Origin: Deinococcus betulae
Lineage (GTDB): Bacteria > Deinococcota > Deinococci > Deinococcales > Deinococcaceae
Reading direction: 5' to 3'
Assembly: GCF_020166395.1 (NCBI RefSeq)
Contig: NZ_JAIQXU010000028.1
Location: forward strand, 1 to 60,895
DNA length: 60,895 nt
Both the position numbers and the translations under genes were made by a program. Below, in pieces: positions 57,626 through 60,895 of this stretch; position 1 is the first letter of the stretch, and each line of letters begins with the position of its first letter. The notes below the pieces were generated by a model that saw only the letters and a list, made by a program, of their open reading frames with translations, did no database searches and had not been told where the DNA came from.

Positions 57626-58783
57626 ATGCACCTGCCGGGGGGCTGCAACTCCGTCCAAATGGCCTCCATAGTCAGCGATATGACGAGCTCACATTTCGGC
57701 CTACTCTTTGAAGATGACTCCCGGGAAGACCGTGGCCGCGATGGGGCGTTGATCGGGGTCACGGTTCTTGAGGCGCAGGCGACTGCCGAGGTACTGAAAG
57801 GACTGGAGGAGTTGGCCAAGGTGAACGCCACCGCGCAGGCCAATCCGCAGCAGGCCGGTTTTCGCGCTGAGGTGCATCACAAGACCACCTTCAACGCGGA
57901 CGCCATTCGCAAGGGGAAAGTGGTGCGGGCAGAAATGCCCAGGGGGAACGGCCTTTCAGACATTGACCTGAAGGTTGGGGGCAAGACGGTTGCCCGGGCG
58001 CAGGTCAAGAACTGTAAGACCGTGGCCCGGACGACCAAGGCCGTTTCCGACACGAAGTACGACGGCATGAAGAAGATCGTCCCCAAGGACCAGGCGCAAG
58101 GTGTGAGCGAGTTGGCGGCCAAGCGGGGTGTGGACGGCCTGGGGGAAAGGAACTATGCGGACACCAGCAAAGCGGCCACCGCCAAGCTGGAGCATGACGG
58201 GGTGTCCAGCCGCGCCGTGACGTACGACGAGCTGCAGAGCAAGGACCTGGGGAAGTCCATGCTCCGCAGCGAGGCCGGGAGCGCTGCAGCCGCGGGGGCC
58301 AAGAACGCAGCCGTGGTCGGCGGGGCCGTCTCAGCCGTCAGCAACATCGGCGCTGTGATCAACGGCGAGAAGACCGTGGGGCAGGCCGCTGCCGCCATGG
58401 CCAAGGAGACGGCGGTCGCCGCTGGCACAGGTGCGCTGACCTCAGCGGCGACCACCGTCGTGGCCAACGGCGCGGCCAAGGTGGGCCTGCAGGCCGTGAG
58501 CCGCAGCGGGGCACCTGGAGCCATCGTGGCGGCTGGCTTTGAGGTGGGTAAGGACTTGGTGGCTCTAACCCGTGGGGAACTGTCTGGCACGCAGGTGATG
58601 GGTCGCAGCATGGAACACGCGGTCGGTGCCGGAGCGGGTTGGGGGGGCGCGTCTGCCGGTGCAGCGCTGGGCACCATGATCTTCCCTGGCGTGGGGACCC
58701 TGGTGGGAGGCTTCCTGGGCGGCATGCTGGCCAACGCGGGGGCGCGCCGCGGCATCAAGGAAGTCAAATCAATCTTCAGCTGA
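57626..58783 (+). CDS. Putative nuclease with C-terminal glycine-zipper membrane domain
   Basis: 385 residues (starts at 57659 or 57680 are also possible). The middle part has NGLSDIDLKVGGKTVARAQV with KN (D...Q.K near 112-128), which fits a degenerate PD-(D/E)XK nuclease core, followed by a helical Lys-rich stretch. The C-terminal about 180 residues are extremely Ala/Gly-rich with glycine zippers (AAAGAKNAAVVGGAVSAVSN, GWGGASAGAALGTMIFPGVG). It resembles membrane-acting effectors of defence or competition. Followed by a small glycine-zipper protein. Confidence 0.5.
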   Translation: MHLPGGCNSVQMASIVSDMTSSHFGLLFEDDSREDRGRDGALIGVTVLEAQATAEVLKGLEELAKVNATAQANPQQAGFRAEVHHKTTFNADAIRKGKVVRAEMPRGNGLSDIDLKVGGKTVARAQVKNCKTVARTTKAVSDTKYDGMKKIVPKDQAQGVSELAAKRGVDGLGERNYADTSKAATAKLEHDGVSSRAVTYDELQSKDLGKSMLRSEAGSAAAAGAKNAAVVGGAVSAVSNIGAVINGEKTVGQAAAAMAKETAVAAGTGALTSAATTVVANGAAKVGLQAVSRSGAPGAIVAAGFEVGKDLVALTRGELSGTQVMGRSMEHAVGAGAGWGGASAGAALGTMIFPGVGTLVGGFLGGMLANAGARRGIKEVKSIFS

Positions 58784-58831
58784 ATTTCCTCCATTGAGCG
58801 GCCCCCACCGTCATGGGGAAAGGAGCACGAT

Positions 58832-59068
58832 ATGAGCGAGGCTGAAACGGGGAAGAAAAAGAATGCTTGGGTGCGTAAACAGGTCAAAGGGGCAGTCGCG
58901 GGCGGCCTGATCGGGCTCAAGCTTGCCGGTGTGCCTGGGGCCGTCACGGGGGCACTTGTAGGGAGCAGCTTCGCACGGCAGAGTGATCTTCTAGAGGCGG
59001 TCAACGAGGCCATGAGGCGTGGGCCTAACGGCCCGCGGCGAGCACATCCAGACGGGACCATCGATTAG
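58832..59068 (+). CDS. Small glycine-zipper protein
   Basis: 78 residues behind AAAGGAGC. One Gly-rich hydrophobic segment (VAGGLIGLKLAGVPGAVTGA, LVGSSF) with Lys-rich N-terminus. Similar in composition to the C-terminus of the upstream protein and possibly its partner or immunity factor. Forty-eight bp after 58783. Confidence 0.5.
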   Translation: MSEAETGKKKNAWVRKQVKGAVAGGLIGLKLAGVPGAVTGALVGSSFARQSDLLEAVNEAMRRGPNGPRRAHPDGTID

Positions 59069-59089
59069 GCCAGCCCCTGAGTGGCGCAG

Positions 59090-59130
59090 CGCGTGGCAGC
59101 ACCCAATCTGTGTGTGGGTGCTGCCACGCG
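59090..59130 (+). terminator. 16-bp hairpin after the glycine-zipper genes
   Basis: CGCGTGGCAGCACCCA and its perfect complement around ATCTGTGTG. A second GCGTGGGTGCTG follows at 59133. Likely terminates 57626-59068. Confidence 0.65.
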
Positions 59131-59184
59131 CTGCGTGGGTGCTGGGCGGCGCAGTGACCGCGTCTAGAAGGCTGAGCACAGCGC

Positions 59185-59379
59185 TGAGATGACGCGGCTC
59201 CCCACGCCCTGGCGGCCCGCCCCGCGCCGGGTGACGCCCTGACGGCCCACCTGCGCCCGGTGGACCTGACCAACGTCTGGGAGGAGGACCTGAACCGGGT
59301 CACGTTCCTGACGCGCTCCAAGGATGGCGTGTGGGCGCTGGGGCGCGTCACCCACCCGGATGGGGATCTGGTCTTCTAG
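59185..59379 (+). pseudogene. Gene fragment without a start
   Basis: Frame ends at TAG 59377-59379: LTAHLRPVDLTNVWEEDLNR, VTFLTRSKDGVWALGRVTHP, DGDLVF. It reads like genuine protein, but the upstream part has only a stop and no start. Remnant of an unknown gene. Confidence 0.35.
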
Positions 59380-59627
59380 TCCGCGGCGGGCGGGGCGAGC
59401 CTGATGCTTGAGGATCTGGAAGACATCTAAGCGCTAGACTTCCCACCCATGAGGGCGCAGGCGCTGCTGGAGCGGGAAGGGAACTTGTGACCCCCCGGGT
59501 CATTCTGTTCCGCACGTAACAGGGGGGGTGTCTGGCAGAATGATGGCGTGCCTGCATTCTGCCGCCGAGCAGGTCACTGAGCTGGTCAACCGGCGGGCAC
59601 AGTTCCGGCCCGCGGGGAAGGGGAAAC
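59380..59627. other. Intergenic region before the unknown 287-residue gene
   Basis: No gene. A GGGGAAAGG-type ribosome binding site ends it. A GTGTCTGGCAGAATGATGG region around 59530 contains a TGGCAGAATG...CATTCTGCC dyad (59532-59560), which may be an operator. Confidence 0.4.
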
Positions 59628-60491
59628 ATGACGCACGAATTCCAGGAAAAGCTGTACCCGCTGTTGCCCACCACACAGTACGACCTGCTGACTGAGGTCG
59701 TGACCGCCGCCAACCCGGCGCTCGGTCAGGCGCTGACCGCCCAGCGGTTTGGCGCGGAACGCCTTCAGACGGTGCGGCTGACGAGCGCGGCGCGCGATGA
59801 GGCGCTGGACGCCCTGCACGCGGCGCAGTTGGCCGCCCAGGACGCCCAGGATGCGGACCGGGCGGACAACCTGGATGACATCCGAACGATTCTGACGCAG
59901 TCCGTGTGGACGGACGCGGCCCTGGGGAACGAGGTGCGGGGCGCGCAGTTTGATAAGGCCCGCGCGATGGCGCAGGGCGCGTTCCGCGGGGAAGGGGACG
60001 TGCTGGGCATGCACCTGAAGGTGGTCAGCACCCACAACCGCAACGGGGGCGCGACCGTGCTGCTGCGCGAGCCGTCTGACGTGCTGCTGCTGGAGCTGGA
60101 ATCCGGCGCGTGGGTGTTGGCGCGGATGGTCGCGCCGCTGGCCCTGCCGATGTTCATGACGCTGGACGGCAAGGCGCTGGAGCTGGACAGCCCGCTGCAA
60201 ACGGCCTACGCGGTGACGTTCCCGATGATGACCTTTGACCCGGCGGTGGTCGAGGACCTGGAAGCGCAGGTGAAAGACGCGCAGGCGGTCATGCTGGACG
60301 CCAGCCTGGACGAGATGGACAAGCTGGACGCGGCGGCGCTGCTGTCCATTGCGGGCCAGGGCGTGGTGTACGACGAGGGTGACGGGACCGGCACGTGGGC
60401 GTGGCGGGATGGGCGGGGGGTCCACTCGACCGGGTCCCACCTGTCCGACCTGGAAGCGCTGCTGGATCTGGGGCGTCACCTGTCTCGGTGA
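59628..60491 (+). CDS. Hypothetical protein
   Basis: 287 residues. Two halves: an N-terminal helical part (RDEALDALHAAQLAAQDAQD, NLDDIRTILTQSVWTDAALG) and a C-terminal alpha/beta part (DVLLLELESGAWVLARMVAP, LALPMFMTLDGKALELDSPL). No domain recognised, no signal peptide. Terminated by the hairpin at 60503-60534. Strongly GC-rich third positions make it a real gene. Confidence 0.55.
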   Translation: MTHEFQEKLYPLLPTTQYDLLTEVVTAANPALGQALTAQRFGAERLQTVRLTSAARDEALDALHAAQLAAQDAQDADRADNLDDIRTILTQSVWTDAALGNEVRGAQFDKARAMAQGAFRGEGDVLGMHLKVVSTHNRNGGATVLLREPSDVLLLELESGAWVLARMVAPLALPMFMTLDGKALELDSPLQTAYAVTFPMMTFDPAVVEDLEAQVKDAQAVMLDASLDEMDKLDAAALLSIAGQGVVYDEGDGTGTWAWRDGRGVHSTGSHLSDLEALLDLGRHLSR

Positions 60492-60502
60492 CCTGAGGGG
60501 AG

Positions 60503-60540
60503 GGCGGCCCGCTGGAGCTTTCCCGGCGGGCCGCGCGTCT
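60503..60540 (+). terminator. Terminator
   Basis: Arms GCGGCCCGC (60503-60511) and GCGGGCCGC (60526-60534) around TGGAGCTTTCCCG, then CGTCTATTTTC. Confidence 0.7.
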
Positions 60541-60669
60541 ATTTTCATATGCCTAACCTCACTTTGATCACCTGTCTTAGGGTGAGTTTCCGCCCCTACT
60601 CTCAAGTGATGCCAGACTTCACGAAGAATGGGTATAGGGGCGGGGCGGTGGAGTGACCGGCCCCGGGCT

Positions 60670-60895
60670 TTACCAGTTGCCGATCACATCCTTGAGGTCG
60701 TCAGCGGCGACTTGGGCGTAGCCGCGGCGGGTGGTGTCGACGCTTTCGTGGCCCAGGTGAGCGGCGACGCGTCCGAAGTCCTTGACCTGCCCGTACAGCT
60801 TGGTGCCGGAATACTTGCGGCCTGCGTGGTGGCCGCGGAAGGGGACGCCCGCGGCCTTGAAGGGGTCACGACACGAAACTGACACCCCTGTACGC
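60670..60895 (-). CDS. Tyrosine recombinase C-terminal part, gene continues beyond window
   Basis: The frame is open to the window edge. It contains RGHHAGRKYSGTKLYGQVKD (His..Arg box) and AAHLGHESVDTTRRGYAQVA (H...Y nucleophile region), the last part of a phage-integrase catalytic domain, ending DLKDVIGNW. The N-terminal DNA-binding domain and first Arg are outside. It may integrate or resolve the element, or resolve plasmid multimers. Confidence 0.85.
   Translation of the reverse strand, partial: RTGVSVSCRDPFKAAGVPFRGHHAGRKYSGTKLYGQVKDFGRVAAHLGHESVDTTRRGYAQVAADDLKDVIGNW

Noticed and set aside
59586..60605. 339-codon minus-strand frame
   Set aside because: Antisense to the 287-residue gene; Arg/His/Gln-rich, no domain.

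Overview
The window looks like part of a plasmid, or a plasmid-like region of a large replicon, from a Deinococcus-type bacterium. The sequence is mostly GC-rich. It carries a ParA/ribbon-helix-helix partition pair (19334-20139), relaxosome-like genes (6904-8232) and a candidate replication protein (49495-50829). It also has many gene families that I associate with Deinococcus, such as DUF4157 proteins, TPR-BTAD regulators, and LRR and SDR proteins. The genus is an inference from protein style, not a search result. Several AT-rich patches (8860-9780, 23600-24770, 28700-31000) look like later imports. The window opens inside an IS5-type transposase and closes inside a tyrosine recombinase.

Layout. 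1-6000: IS remnant, small regulators, an exported protein, and a large DUF4157 (eCIS-type) protein with a C-terminal RelA/SpoT-like domain, followed by a translationally coupled small gene (possible toxin and immunity pair). 6100-8800: 45-bp tandem repeats, an oriT-like dyad region, an RHH auxiliary protein, a very small HUH-type relaxase candidate and a VbhA-like protein. 9950-16760: the most interesting locus. A TPR-BTAD regulator is divergent from a 49-codon secreted-peptide gene. Then come three tandem copies of a 33-residue peptide gene, and a TPR-like protein, an MFS exporter, an RsgA-type ribosomal GTPase and a GNAT acetyltransferase, closed by a strong hairpin terminator. This has the logic of a peptide production, export and self-protection operon, and I do not recognise it as a described system.

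16800-20140: a broken SMI1/KNR4-like gene, an HNH nuclease, an exported protein and the parAB-like pair. 20350-40260: a defence-type island. It holds two HNH nucleases in one operon, a decayed gene, an FRG-domain protein, a serine recombinase, a DUF262/HNH (GmrSD-like) protein, a half-HsdS with a methylase-like protein that has a degenerate catalytic motif, and a complete type I restriction-modification operon. In that operon two extra genes, one a PD-(D/E)XK-like protein, are coupled behind hsdS. LRR and SDR genes follow. 40270-40540: two tandem tRNA-like genes, each followed by a hairpin.

40750-49050: a DUF1016 nuclease, a truncated MBL-fold gene, a GIY-YIG protein, a pRiA4b ORF-3-like protein, a metallophosphoesterase and exported or unknown proteins. 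49050-53900: the candidate Rep protein, small unknown genes, and a second RHH protein related to the one at 6904. 54070-55983: a second DUF4157 gene whose 3' end is replaced by an IS1-type transposase fragment. 56590-60900: an SRA-like/PD-(D/E)XK type IV restriction candidate, a putative nuclease/glycine-zipper protein with a small partner, an unknown 287-residue protein and the partial integrase.

All domain calls were made by eye from translated motifs; no database search was run.
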